Source of the DNA: Lampris incognitus
Lineage: Eukaryota; Chordata; Actinopteri; Lampriformes; Lampridae
DNA: 64,000 nucleotides
NCBI RefSeq assembly: GCF_029633865.1
Contig: NC_079211.1
Span: forward strand, 144,108,067 to 144,172,066
Direction of reading: 5' to 3'
Shown here: one piece after another, positions 49,893-60,974 of the stretch
How the letters are laid out: each line of letters begins with the position of its first letter
How positions within the stretch are numbered: position 1 is the stretch's first letter
Position numbers and translations under genes: made by a program
Notes under the pieces: generated by a model
Seen by the model: only the letters and a program-made list of their open reading frames with translations
Database searches by the model: none
Told to the model about the DNA's origin: nothing

Positions 49893-51485
49893 GTATAGTA
49901 CAGAAACCTGCAAAGATGGCAACGGACCGATATCCCAACGCCGTTTCCCACTTCGGTCGGTTTAGCAGCTATATGAACTACACGCTATCACAGTAGCTTA
50001 TTAGAAGGACTTTGGGGTGGGGCGTCCGGGCGGCGTGGCGGTCTGTTCCGTTGCCTACCAACACGGGGATCCCCGGTTCGAACCCCTGTGTTGCCTCCAG
50101 CTTGGTCGGGCGTCCCTACAGACACAATATGCCGTGTCTGCGGGTGGTGTGTGTCCTGGTCGCTGCGCTAGCACCTCCTCTGGTTGGTCGGGGCGGGAAC
50201 AGCGTGACCCTCTCACGCGCTACGTCCCCCTGGTGAAACTCCTCACGATCAGGTGAAAAGAAGCGGCTGGCGACTCCACATGTATCGGAGGAGGCATGTG
50301 GTAGTCTGCAGCCCTCCCCGGATCGGCGGAGGAGGTGGAGCAGCGACCGGGACGGCTCGGAAGAGCGGGGTAACTGGCCGGTAACCAGATGGAGACAACC
50401 ATTAGTTCATAACTGGACTGGAAGAGACATTGAATAAGGGTAGTTGTAATGGCCTTTGCTGGCATATGACCTCCCGGGTGTTATTCCATGTCTCTCGGGG
50501 TTTCCCAAGATGGAGAATGCGAGGACTGTAGTCATGCATTTCGGAGAAATGGGAGGTAGGTGCCGGTAATGCGTGGGAGGGGTGCGACCATATCTCAGCG
50601 CCGGAGAAGTGTTGTCTTAAGCTGAAAGATACCACGGCCAATGTGTTTTTATTTGTGGTCGGGTTCGACCACGGTTTGTTTAGGGAAGAGCCGGTTTAGA
50701 GGTCGCACATTCATTAGAGGCAGCAGATCCAAACGAGAGCGCTTCAACATCAGAAAAAAGTGCGTGTCGGAAAACTCGTGGCGCTCAGACGGAGCGAGCG
50801 GCTTGCGTCATTCCACAATTGAGCTCAACCACTGCAAAAGAAAGTGCAGGGGAGCCGGGCTTCACCCACGAAGCCACAAGGCCTGTGTGTCCCGCTCGCC
50901 GCTTAGTTAAGTGTTTTACAAGGGGATTGTAAAAAGAGAAAAGAAAAGAAAGAGTAGCTTCATGTGGATGTAGTTAAAGATGGAGACAGGCGGTGCAGGT
51001 AGTTGTGAGGCGTAGCTTGCAGACATGGCTCCGTCTGCCTGTATTATACCTCCACCATTAATACTGATCACTTACTACCTAATTCTTACAACCTGGGTAC
51101 ACAACAGAGTATGACCAAGTATATAGTATCTGTGCTCTGCTGTCGGTATAGCGTGCTTAGTTAAAGGTACATTCCGCACAGTGTAGGAATGACCCCCAGC
51201 TCGTTTGATGGGCCCCGTTATTGCCATGAATAATCACCCCCAACATAATAATCAAAACCCCGAGTGTGAATTTGTGACTAAATTCAGTTTTAGAGCCGCC
51301 CCTCATGATATATTTTAGCGTCTCAATGGGGGTTCAAAGGTCATTCAGGGGGCGCTTAGTCACACTCTGCCCCAGACCCCTCGTGACTTGCACAGTCATC
51401 CCATGTCCACTGCTGAATTATACAACAAGCTGTACTTTTTATATATATATAAATATATTTTCCCATTTGATTTCCTCTCTTGCAG
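49893..51485 (+). other. lmx1b: lmx1b intron 6
   Basis: 1593 bp, phase 1. Contains SINE copy 2. The stretch 51170-51400 is repeat-free (GCCATGAATAATCACCCCC and following) and may be regulatory. Acceptor TTGCAG ends at 51485. Confidence 0.94.
50018..50397 (+). mobile_element. tRNA-derived SINE, copy 2 (intron 6)
   Basis: Same family and orientation as copy 1. Box B GGTTCGAACCC lies at 50075-50085. The body lacks part of the G-rich central segment, so this copy is shorter (about 380 bp). The 3' part (GAAGCGGCTGGCGACTCCAC and following) is preserved. No clear target-site duplication was found. Confidence 0.88.
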
Positions 51486-51647
51486 AGGTGATGTCCAGTC
51501 GGATGGAGGGGATGATGAACTCCTTTACGCCGCTGGCTCCGCCTCAGCAGCAGCTGGTTGCCATGGATCAGAATGGCTACAGTACGGATCCATTTCAACA
51601 GGGGCTCACTCCCCCACAGATGCCCGGTGACCACATGAACCCATATG
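51486..51647 (+). CDS. lmx1b: lmx1b coding exon 7 (C-terminal region)
   Basis: Completes Glu271 and encodes residues 272-324 plus one base of Gly325, including [20 protein letters not shown] and [20 protein letters not shown]. The latter is shared by LMX1A and LMX1B. The region lies in the transactivation part of the protein. 162 nt, symmetric phase 1-1, so its loss would be in frame. The donor TATG/GTGAGC is strong. Confidence 0.97.
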
Positions 51648-53206
51648 GTGAGCATCCATCCCCTTCCACCACCCAACCCCCAGCAGCCCCCCCCACCCCA
51701 ACACACACATGCTATGCCTGTCCCTTGATCAACCTCATAGCTCCCCAGTGCGGGACACATGTCTGACCACAGCCCCCTGATTTAAGCTGTATGAGCAGGG
51801 TATGAGCAGTTTACCCTCCCACGTGAGATAACACAAGCACACTCACAGACTGTCGGTTTTTGAAGTTCATTTTAAAATCAGTTTAACGTGTCTTACGCCC
51901 CCCCCCTCCTGCCCATGCTGCTGAGACATGTGATGGTTTCCAGTGGTGGTTTGTATGGACATTTTGGCGATTAAAAAAATATGACAAAAGTGTTGTGAGA
52001 AGTTTTGTGCCAGAACGGAAAGATTCGGCCTCTGCTGGGTTTGTGTGTGGTACAACAAAGAAGAAGAAAACACAAACAAGAAGGAGGCGAAGGATCAGTC
52101 AATCAAGTCGGAGTCTACAGGATGTAACTGGAACGCCACATTTCTGAGCGGTGTCCTCAACAAGTCCCAGAGGGACCATTTCCTCAAGTTCATAACTTCC
52201 TTATAATTTGCCTCCATTTAGTTCCTCTCAGTTGGAAGAGCCTAAACCCCCAGTCTCATCACTCTCCTTTGGTTCGGGGAAAAGAACAATATTGGCAAGG
52301 CATTAAAAGATATGTCTCATCACACTGTCCCCATTTTGTGCAACACTATCATTAAGATCCAGAGTGTAATAAAGTTAACTATTCCCTCCAGAGAAATAAC
52401 ATGCTGAGGTTTTATGAAAGGCGTAAACAGTTACTATTAACCAGCTCTTTTAGGAGGATGCCCCTTGTTTACATGCTCCCTCGCAGACCACGATTGTCCC
52501 AGGGAGGGCAGCAAAAAGTGAGCTTTGATGATATCTAACAAACCACTTCTCACAAATTATGATGACACACCATGGCGGTTTCTCAACGTGACGCCCAGTA
52601 ATTATTATTTTGCAACGCTGTCATAACTGTAAGATTGCATTTTGGATTTTGTGGTCAGTAGCAAGCGGCTTAGCGTTTTGGCGTGACTTTAAAATGATGC
52701 TTTTCGGGGGCGTGGCGGTCTATTCCATCGCCTACCAACATGGGGATCGCCGGTTCGAATCCCCCGTGTTACCTCCGGCTTGGTCAGGCGTCCCTACAGA
52801 CACAGTTGGCCGTGTCTGCGGGTGGGAAGCCGGATGTGGGTATGTGTCTCCTGGTCGCCGCACTAGCGCCTCCTCTGGTCGGTTGGGGCAGAGGGGCAGT
52901 CAGGGGGGAGGGGGAACTGGGGGGGGAACAGCGTGATCCTCCCACGCGCTACGTCCCCCTGGCGAAACTCCTCACTGTCAGGTGAAAAGAAGCGGCTGGC
53001 GACTCCACATGTATCGGTGGAGGCACGCAGTAGTCTGCAGCCCTCCCCGGATCGGCAGAGGGGGTGGAGCAGTGACCGGGACGACTCAGAAGGGTGGGGT
53101 AATTGGCCGGATACAATTGGGGAGAAAATTGGGGGGGGGAATCCAAAAAAAATGATGCTTTTGACAACTCACCATAACGGCTCTTTTCCATGTCGTCTCC
53201 CCACAG
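51648..53206 (+). other. lmx1b: lmx1b intron 7
   Basis: 1559 bp, phase 1. Contains SINE copy 3 close to exon 8. 52190-52620 is repeat-free and AT-rich (CAGTAATTATTATTTTGC). Acceptor CCACAG ends at 53206, only 44 bp after the SINE's right flanking repeat. Confidence 0.94.
52705..53148 (+). mobile_element. tRNA-derived SINE, copy 3 (intron 7), with perfect TSD
   Basis: Flanked by a perfect 14-bp target-site duplication, AAAATGATGCTTTT (52691-52704 and 53149-53162), proving insertion by target-primed retrotransposition. Box B GGTTCGAATCC lies at 52752-52762. The first bases of the tRNA head are missing, so the copy is slightly 5'-truncated. It ends in a G-run followed by AATCC and A's. The perfect TSD marks it as the youngest of the three. 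Confidence 0.95.
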
Positions 53207-53364
53207 GTAACGACTCTGTATTCCACGACATAGACAGCGACACGTCTTTAACCAGCCTCAGCGACTGCTTCATGGCGTCGTCAGAAGTCAGCTCCATGCA
53301 GGCCCGCGTGGGGAACCCCATCGACCGCCTGTACTCCATGCAGAACTCTTATTTTGCGTCGTGA
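53207..53364 (+). CDS. lmx1b: lmx1b coding exon 8 (C-terminus and stop)
   Basis: Completes Gly325 and encodes residues 326-376 and TGA. It includes the conserved [17 protein letters not shown] and the terminal [20 protein letters not shown], close to mammalian LMX1B (SMQSSYFAS). Length and end point match the family, so the gene is intact. Confidence 0.97.
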
Positions 53365-54500
53365 AAGAGCGAGATCGTCGCCACGGAACATGCTGCCCAC
53401 CTCCGTTTGTCGGCTGACGGCCAGGAGTTTCAACGCCAACCATGGACGAGAGAAGAAACGACCCTTTTTTCTTTTTCTTTTTTTTTCCCCCTGCAGTAGC
53501 TCCTGGTCATCTGCAGGAGCTCGCTCAAAGATAGTAAAACCACTGTTGTAGAGCAGTGAAGATTCCTGGGGGGGAGAGAGAGACTTGAGATATTGTTAGA
53601 TATTATTTGGTAGGATCGTCTATCTGTCACAGGAGATGTTGCTCCTTTCTTTGTTCGCGTAAAGAAAACGAGTCGATACTGAAGCCACTGACTACGCAGA
53701 CTCAAAACCAAATAACACAAGTGAGTTTATACAGTGCATGATCAATTGTAAACTAAAACTTTTGTACACACACCCCCCTCCCCCCCGGTTAAAAGACGTG
53801 GTGTTCGGACTGATTCTTCTTCCCCACGGCAAGGATGTCCATGTCCAAGGATAGCATTTCGATCTCTTCGATAGGTTTAGATATCGTGTCAGTAGTCAGT
53901 AGGCGCAGCACGTCTGCGGGAGTGACTGTACATTTTGTGTATGTGTGTATGAGAGAGTTCAGTTTCGTTGGGTGAGGAAGAGCTGTTTAGGATATTAAAA
54001 AAAAGAAAAGAAGAAAAAAAACAAGAAAAAACTTCGGAGAAATCGGTGGACGAGTAGGACCGGTGAAGTGTAAATACTGTCCCCCCCCCCAAGCAAATTG
54101 GATGTGCATGTTAAAAATGGAAAACATTCTATTTATTTAACTATAACAGGCTCTTGAAGGTACATATTAAAACTGAAAAGCTTTATTTAAAAAGGAGAGC
54201 AATTTTTTTTGTTTTGTTTTTTTTTTTTTGTTGAGCAATTAGTGAGTAAAAGTATCACAACTCATCTGTATGCCTTTTAATATGAAGATTAACCCTTCTT
54301 TTTTTTTTCTCAGCTAAGCTGTAAATGAGCAATGTGCTATTTATTTCGTACAGACCAGAAACCTGTCATTGTCATTGTCATATGTGCATTCTCAAATTGT
54401 TAAAAAGTTGCTAAATGACCAAAGTTGATTGGTTTGATGAATAAACAAATGTCTTTCTCCTGAAGATAAACGTTCAATAAATGCCATTCAATGATCATCC
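53365..54500 (+). other. lmx1b: lmx1b 3' UTR
   Basis: About 1.1 kb of AT-rich sequence follows the stop. AU-rich elements occur at about 54130 (CTATTTATTTAAC) and 54339 (CTATTTATTTCG), suggesting post-transcriptional control. Poly-A signals AATAAA lie at 54440-54445 and 54476-54481; the second, followed by TG-rich sequence, fits a 3' end near 54500. The exact cleavage site is unknown. Confidence 0.75.
54476..54481 (+). terminator. lmx1b: lmx1b polyadenylation signal AATAAA
   Basis: Canonical hexamer about 1.1 kb after the stop codon; a second one lies 36 bp upstream at 54440-54445. Confidence 0.65.
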
Positions 54501-55339
54501 GAATGTCAGCTTCTCAAAACCCGGTAGGACTCCTGCTCTCACATGAAACCCCCCCCGGGGGCCCTCGTCTATCAGTCGTTACTGTGGGCAAATTTGTTCT
54601 TACACACACACACACCCATGGAGTTTTTTTTAGCCCTCGACATTGTCTGGCAGACAGCTGCAAAGCATGATGGTTATTTTGTTAGTCCCTCCTCCTAACA
54701 TCTATAGGTTGTTTGCATATGACGTCACGAACTACAGGAAGTGATTTTCTACACAGGAAGCACTATCACACACTTTCGAAATGCCTATGTTTGGCGCCAT
54801 TAACTGAGAAACCACGAGTTTTTACTGAGTACCAAAAGTTGTTGTTCATGGGGGGGGGAGGGGGTGTGCAAGAATTTGACCGGAAATGCCGGAAAAAATG
54901 ACTTGTGAACCGTCGCCTGCGGTCGGGAGGAGCGGAGTCGGATAACGCGCGTGTGTGCAGGGACCACGTCATCAAAAAAAATATCACTCTTCATCATAAC
55001 ACAAGGCTCATGTCCAACATGTCTTACTTCCTGTTTATACCTTCCTCTCATAATCTCGTCTAAACCAGCTCCATCTCCTCCGTTCCGCTTTCCCCTCCCT
55101 GCCCTCCATCTGAGTCTCGCGCGTCGCCAGAACCACGTGACCGCGAACAAGCTATCGCCTACGTCTTGCAGTCGCCCGGGCCTGCAGAGACGTCGGCGTT
55201 AGCCAACCGGTGTCTAAATCCAGGGGTTAGCCGGGTCCTACACTGGCCTGCGAGACAAACCGCAGGGCTGGAAGATCCCATGGGTGTGTAAGAACACATG
55301 TGCCCACAGTAACGACTGATACACGAGGCCCCTGATGTG
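54501..55339. other. Downstream intergenic sequence
   Basis: Unique-looking sequence with a short CA run (54604-54615) and G-run (54850-54863). No coding gene recognised. Confidence 0.55.
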
Positions 55340-55350
55340 GGAAGGGGTGT

Positions 55351-55389
<39 letters not shown>
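55340..55389. repeat. (TG)n microsatellite
   Basis: GTGTGG leading into pure TG repeat. Confidence 0.93.
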
Positions 55390-55764
55390 GGGATGGAGGG
55401 GAAAGTACATGTGACGCAGCACTACAGTAACGTGACTGGAGAGCATGACAAACCCCCCCCCCCCGGCCACAGGGGCCTGTGGGTCGGCAGTGCGGGTGTG
55501 TGTATCATCTGGGCGAGCGCCTTCATCTCCTCAGCGTGGCCGGTGAGGCGGGCAACCGCCCAGACAGCACCACCTTCGTGTCACCACCTGCCACGGTCTG
55601 TTTGCACACGCATATGATTAAAAATAAAACCTGACCTGCTGTGCTGCACCGTTCGGGACGTCGCTGTGTTGGCTCCCTCCCTCCTCATCACCAGAGGTCC
55701 CGCAGACATACAGCTCAACACATCTGCATAAAAAGGAAAAAATACATATATATGGAAATTTAGT

Positions 55765-55872
55765 ATGGCTAATTGTGAGTGTGTGTGTGTGTGATGGCCT
55801 GGCGGCCTGTCCAGGGTGTCTCCCTGCCTGCTGCCTAATGACTGCTGGGATAGACTCCAGCGTCCCCGGGAC
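55765..55872 (+). mobile_element. Dispersed fish repeat (retroelement tail), second copy
   Basis: Contains TGATGGCCTGGCGGCCTGTCC, a CTAATGACTGCTGGGATAG block and CTCCAGCGTCCCCGGGAC, matching 25758-25950. Truncated before the GGATAAGCGG end; a TA microsatellite follows. Confidence 0.75.
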
Positions 55873-56070
55873 TATATATAGTCATACACATATATCATGT
55901 ACACACCTATATATATATATTTATATTTATTTATTTATTTAAACCCCAAACTGGTCTTCAGGTGCACTAGATTAAAAGCCTGTGTGTGTGGGGGGGGGGT
56001 CTATGCGTGTGCGTCCATACCTGTGTGTGAGAGGCTAACGATGACAGAAGGCAGATCTGGGTGTGCGTTT

Positions 56071-56211
56071 CAGTGTGTGTCTCAGTGTGTGTCTCAGTGT
56101 GTGTCTCAGTGTGGGTTTCAGTGTGTGTCTCAGTGTGTGTTTCAGTGTGTGTCTCAGTGTGTGTCTCAGTGTGTGTCTCAGTGTGTGTCTCAGTGTGTGT
56201 CTCAGTGTGTG
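56071..56211. repeat. 12-bp tandem repeat, about 12 copies
   Basis: The unit CAGTGTGTGTCT repeats with occasional TT or GG variants. It is open in all forward frames because the period is a multiple of three; not a gene. Confidence 0.95.
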
Positions 56212-56351
56212 AGCATTATGCTGCAGAAGACTCAGTAAACAGCAGTGACATCCACGTGCCTCTTGCAGTAAACACAGCACACAGACACACACGGCGTCTA
56301 AAGAGAACAGACGGCACGACCGGCTACAACCTCACCCTCCCTACCATCCTC

Positions 56352-59300
56352 CCCCACCTGGCCAGGTGAGCCCAGAGAGAAGTCCTCCTCACCAGGCCAG
56401 GGGAGCCCAGGGAGAAGTCCTCCCCACCTGGCCAGGTGAGCCCAGAGAGAAGTCCTCCCCGCCAGGCCAGGTGAGCCCAGAGAGAAGTCCTCCCCACCTG
56501 GCCAGGTGAGCCCAGAGAGAAGTCCTCCCCACCTGGCCAGGTGAGCCTAGAGAGAAGTCCTCCCCACTAGGCCAGGTGAGCCCAGAGAGAAGTCCTCCCC
56601 ACTAGGCCAGGTGAGCCCAGAGAGAAGTCCTCCCCGCCAGGCCAGGGGAGCCCAGAGAGAAGTCCTCCTCACCAGGCCAGGGGAGCCCAGGGAGAAGTCC
56701 TCCCCACTAGGCCAGGTGAGCCCAGAGAGAAGTCCTCCCCACCTGGCCAGGTGAGCCCAGAGAGAAGTCCTCCCCACCTGGCCAGGTGAGCCTAGAGAGA
56801 AGTCCTCCCCACTAGGCCAGGTGAGCCCAGAGAGAAGTCCTCCCCACTAGGCCAGGTGAGCCCAGAGAGAAGTCCTCCCCGCCAGGCCAGGTGAGCCCAG
56901 AGAGAAGTCCTCCTCACCAGGCCAGGTGAGCCCAGAGAGAAGTCCTCCCCACCTGGCCAGGTGAGCCCAGAGAGAAGTCCTCCCCACTAGGCCAGGTGAG
57001 CCCAGAGAGAAGTCCTCCCCGCCAGGCCAGGTGAGCCCAGAGATAAGTCCTCCTCGCCAGTCCAGGTGAGCCTAGAGAGAAGTCCTCCCCACCAGGCCAG
57101 GTGAGCCCAGAGAGAAGTCCTCCCCACCAGGCCAGGTGAGCCCAGAGAGAAGTCCTCCCCGCCATCCTCCCCGCCAGTCCAGGTGAGCCTAGAGAGAAGT
57201 CCTCCTCACCAGGCCAGGTGAGCCCGGAGAGAAGTCCTCCCCGCCAGGCCAGGTGAGCCCAGAGAGAAGTCCTCCCCACCAGGCCAGGTGAGCCCGGAGA
57301 GAAGTCCTCCCCGTCAGGCCAGGTGAGCCCAGAGAGAAGTCCTCCCCGCCAGGCCAGGTGAGCCCAGAGAGAAGTCCTCCAGGCCAGGCCAGGTGAGCCT
57401 AGAGAGAAGTCCTCCCCACTAGGCCAGGTGAGCCCAGAGAGAAGTCCTCCCCACCAGGCCAGGTGAGCCTAGAGAGAAGTCCTCCCCACTAGGCCAGGTG
57501 AGCCCAGAGAGAAGTCCTCCCCGCCAGGCCAGGTGAGCCCAGAGAGAAGTCCTCCCCACCAGGCCAGGTGAGCCCAGAGAGAAGTCCTCCCCGCCAGGCC
57601 AGGTGAGCCTAGAGAGAAGTCCTCCTCACCAGGCCAGGTGAGCCCAGAGAGAAGTCCTCCCCACCAGGCCAGGTGAGCCTAGAGAGAAGTCCTCCTCACC
57701 AGGCCAGGTGAGCCCAGAGAGAAGTCCTCCCCGCCAGTCTAGGTGAGCCTGGAGAGAAGTCTTCCCCGCCAGGCCAGGTGAGCCCAGAGAGAAGTCCTCC
57801 CCACTAGGCCAGGTGAGCCTAGAGAGAAGTCCTCCCCACTAGGCCAGGTGAGCCCAGAGAGAAGTCCTCCCCACTAGGCCAGGTGAGCCTAGAGAGAAGT
57901 CCTCCTCACCAGGCCAGGTGAGCCCAGAGAGAAGTCCTCCCCACCAGGCCAGGTGAGCCTAGAGAGAAGTCCTCCTCACCAGGCCAGGTGAGCCCAGAGA
58001 GAAGTCCTCCCCGCCAGTCTAGGTGAGCCTGGAGAGAAGTCTTCCCCGCCAGGCCAGGTGAGCCCAGAGAGAAGTCCTCCCCACTAGGCCAGGTGAGCCT
58101 AGAGAGAAGTCCTCCCCACTAGGCCAGGTGAGCCCAGAGAGAAGTCCTCCCCACTAGGCCAGGTGAGCCTAGAGAGAAGTCCTCCTCACCAGGCCAGGTG
58201 AGCCCAGAGAGAAGTCCTCCCCGCCAGGCCAGGTGAGCCCAGAGAGAAGTCCTCCAGGCCAGGCCAGGTGAGCCCAGAGAGAAGTCCTCCCCACCAGGCC
58301 AGACGAGCCCAGAGAGAAGTCCTCCCCACCAGGCCAGACGAGCCCAGAGAGAAGTCCTCCCCGCCAGGCCAGGTGAGCCTAGAGAGAAGTCCTCCCCGCC
58401 AGGCCAGGTGAGCCCACAGATAAGTCCTCCCCACCAGGCCAGGTGAGCCCGGAGAGAAGTCCTCCCCGCCAAGCCAGGTGAGCCCAGAGAGAAGTCCTCC
58501 TCACCAGGCCAGATGAGCCCGGAGATAAGTCCTCCCCACCAGGCCAGGTGAGCCCAGAGAGAAGTCCTCCCCGCCAGGCCAGGTGAGCCCAGAGAGAAGT
58601 CCTCCCCGCCAAGCCAGATGAGCCCAGAGAGAAGTCCTCCCCGCCAAGCCAGATGAGCCCAGAGAGAAGTCCTCCCCACTAGGCCAGGTGAGCCTAGAGA
58701 GAAGTCCTCACCGCCAAGCCAGGTGAGCCTAGAGAGAAGTCCTCCCCGCCAAGCCAGGTGAGCCTAGAGAGAAGTCCTCCCCGCCAAGCCAGATGAGCCT
58801 AGAGAGAAGTCCTCCCCGCCAAGCCAGATGAGCCTAGAGAGAAGTCCTCCCCGCCAAGCCAGGTGAGCCTAGAGAGAAGTCCTCCCCGCTAAGCCAGGTG
58901 AGCCTAGAGAGAAGTCCTCCCCGCCAAGCCAGATGAGCCTAGAGAGAAGTCCTCCCCGCCAGGCCAGGTGAGCGTGGAGAGAAGTCCTCCAGGCCAAGCC
59001 AGGTGAGCCTGGAGAGAAGTCCTCCCCGCCAGGCCAGGTGAGCCTGGAGAGAAGTCCTCCCCGCCAGGCCAGGTGAGCCCAGAGAGAAGTCCTCCCCGCC
59101 AAGCCAGATGAGCCCAGAGAGAAGTCCTCCCCGCCAAGCCAGGTGAGCCTAGAGAGAAGTCCTCACCGCCAAGCCAGGTGAGCCTAGAGAGAAGTCCTCC
59201 CCGCCAAGCCAGGTGAGCCTAGAGAGAAGTCCTCCCCGCCAAGCCAGATGAGCCTAGAGAGAAGTCCTCCCCGCCAAGCCAGATGAGCCTAGAGAGAAGT

Positions 59301-59696
59301 CCTCCCCGCCAAGCCAGGTGAGCCTAGAGAGAAGTCCTCCCCGCTAAGCCAGGTGAGCCTAGAGAGAAGTCCTCCCCGCCAAGCCAGATGAGCCTAGAGA
59401 GAAGTCCTCCCCGCCAAGCCAGATGAGCCTAGAGAGAAGTCCTCCCCGCCAGGCCAGGTGAGCGTGGAGAGAAGTCCTCCAGGCCAAGCCAGGTGAGCCC
59501 AGAGAGAAGTCCTCCCCGCCAGGCCAGGTGAGTGTGGAGAGAAGTCCTCCCCGCCAGGCCAGATGAGCCTAGAGAGAAGTCCTCCCCGCCAAGCCAGGTG
59601 AGCCTGGAGAGAAGTCCTCCAGGCCAGGCCAGGTGAGCGTGGAGAGAAGTCCTCCCCGCCAGGCCAGGCCAGGTGAGCCCGGAGAGAAGTCCTCCG
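56352..59696. repeat. 35-bp minisatellite, about 95 copies (3.3 kb)
   Basis: The unit is CCAGGTGAGCCCAGAGAGAA followed by GTCCTCCCCGCCAGG, 35 bp, with common variants (CCTAGAG, CCCACTAGG, CCAAGCC, AGATGAGCC). Higher-order copying is visible: the rare AGTCTAGGTGAGCCTGG variant recurs exactly 280 bp (8 units) apart near 57731 and 58011, and CCTCACCGCC recurs 455 bp (13 units) apart near 58706 and 59161. The minus strand lacks stops in all frames, giving long artefactual open frames of the type LAWRGGLLSGLTWPG. Variant blocks differ along the array, with the AAGCC type concentrated at about 58600-59500. Confidence 0.97.
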
Positions 59697-59883
59697 GGTG
59701 TAGGGGGAAGATACAAATACCCACAACCAACAACGTCGTGAGAAGTGTGTATAACCACGGTTGAAGAAGTGTATTGTTTTGGGTCGCTGGGAGTATTTCT
59801 ATGTGGTGCAGTTCTGCCTTCATCACTGCCGTCCTCAACAATGACGAGGAGACAAGTTTCCCGTTTCAGAGGGCGACTAATGA

Positions 59884-60094
59884 CGACCAAACTGCCCCAC
59901 CAGTCGACCAAACTGCTCCACCAGTCGACCAAACTGCCCCACCAGTCGACCAAACTGCTCCACCAGTCGACCAAACTGCCCCACCAGTCGACCAAACTGC
60001 CCCACCAGTCGACCAAACTGCCCCACCAGTCGACCAAACTGCCCCACCAGTCGACCAAACTGCTCCACCAGTCGACCAAACTGCCCCACCAGTC
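59884..60094. repeat. 21-bp minisatellite, 10 copies
   Basis: The unit is GACCAAACTGCCCCACCAGTC, with CTCC variants in units 2, 4 and 9; each junction carries a SalI-type GTCGAC. The forward frame reads QTAPPVD repeats and the reverse LVGQFGR. It begins 188 bp after the 35-bp array but is unrelated to it in sequence. Confidence 0.96.
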
Positions 60095-60735
60095 CGCTTT
60101 TAAGAGCTTGGCACGAGAAGCAGGCAGGGTAGAAACTAAATTTACCCCGGACGGTCCTGGGCGGTGCAGCATCTGCGCCAACGCTTACACCCACACACCG
60201 AGCATCTTCACAAGTTACTTTTTTCTTCTTCTTTGGTGTTTTTTCCTATTCCTGTGCCCACGCTTAAGAGTTTAATTATGCGCCACGAGGAGACGCGAGG
60301 GGTGAATGTAGCGTTATGTCACTGCTTGTTCACTGGCACGGGGCCTTGAATAGGCCAAAGAAGACTCTCAGAGGTGGAGGTAGCGTGGCCTGGATATGAA
60401 AACAGCCCCGCTGAAACCTGAGCTGGACACACACACACACACACACACAAGCTGAAGGAAAGCTGACGGGTTTGCCTTCAGTAAACTTCTCACACATTCT
60501 CCCCTCCTTGCCGTCCGTCCTGGCACCGCAGAGGAAATGAGGCCAGCGACAATATTTTCACTAGATAACCAAAATCCTGAAATTTTCCACCTTTGACACA
60601 ATTGTAGGCTTGTAGTTCATTTTCCCTCTTGAACAGTTAGCGTCGACCCTCCCTTCCCCCGAAAAAAAAAAACCAAAAAACACATGCGGCTCAATTTGTT
60701 TTCAGAGGGAATCGATTTCACACTATTGGAGGAAT
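60095..60735. other. Intergenic plain sequence
   Basis: T-rich stretch (60218-60245), short CA run (60429-60450), A-run (60661-60681). No gene. Confidence 0.55.
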
Positions 60736-60739
60736 TTTA

Positions 60740-60950
60740 AAGAACGTGTAGCGGGGCGGGGCGGCGGGGGCGGGGGGGGCGGGGGCAGCCGGGAATCTGC
60801 CCCAGCCAGGAAGCGAGCCCGGATAGGCCCGCACCACGGCGGACAGCGCCAACCGGTCAACTAAAGGAGTCTGACCGTTCGCCAAGGGCTAGCGAGTCCA
60901 GTCATCCGTGGTCATTACACCACCCCCCCCTCCCCCCTCCCCCTCCTTCG
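60740..60950 (-). mobile_element. Possible tRNA-like repeat fragment, minus strand
   Basis: A G-rich lead (GGGGCGGGGCGGCGGGGGCGG) followed by sequence whose reverse complement contains a TAGTTGACCGGTTGGCGCTG segment (box A-like) and GGGCTCGCTTCCTGGC (weak box B-like). Composition and the adjacent clear SINE suggest a degraded SINE, but borders are not defined. Confidence 0.3.
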
Positions 60951-60974
60951 GGAAGCGTGTCTCACCACCCCACT

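Noticed and set aside
56352..59696. CRISPR-like regular spacing
   Set aside because: The units are contiguous 35-bp repeats without spacers, and the host is a vertebrate with lmx1b.
56547..59726. Long minus-strand open frames encoding 35-residue repeats (LAWRGGLLSGLTWPG type)
   Set aside because: They come from a 35-bp DNA repeat that lacks stops in all three minus frames. Frames change with every indel, and there is no start context, domain or splice structure.
59774..60103. 109-codon + frame with QTAPPVD heptapeptide repeats
   Set aside because: The repeated part is the 21-bp minisatellite and the short leader has no homology that I recognise.
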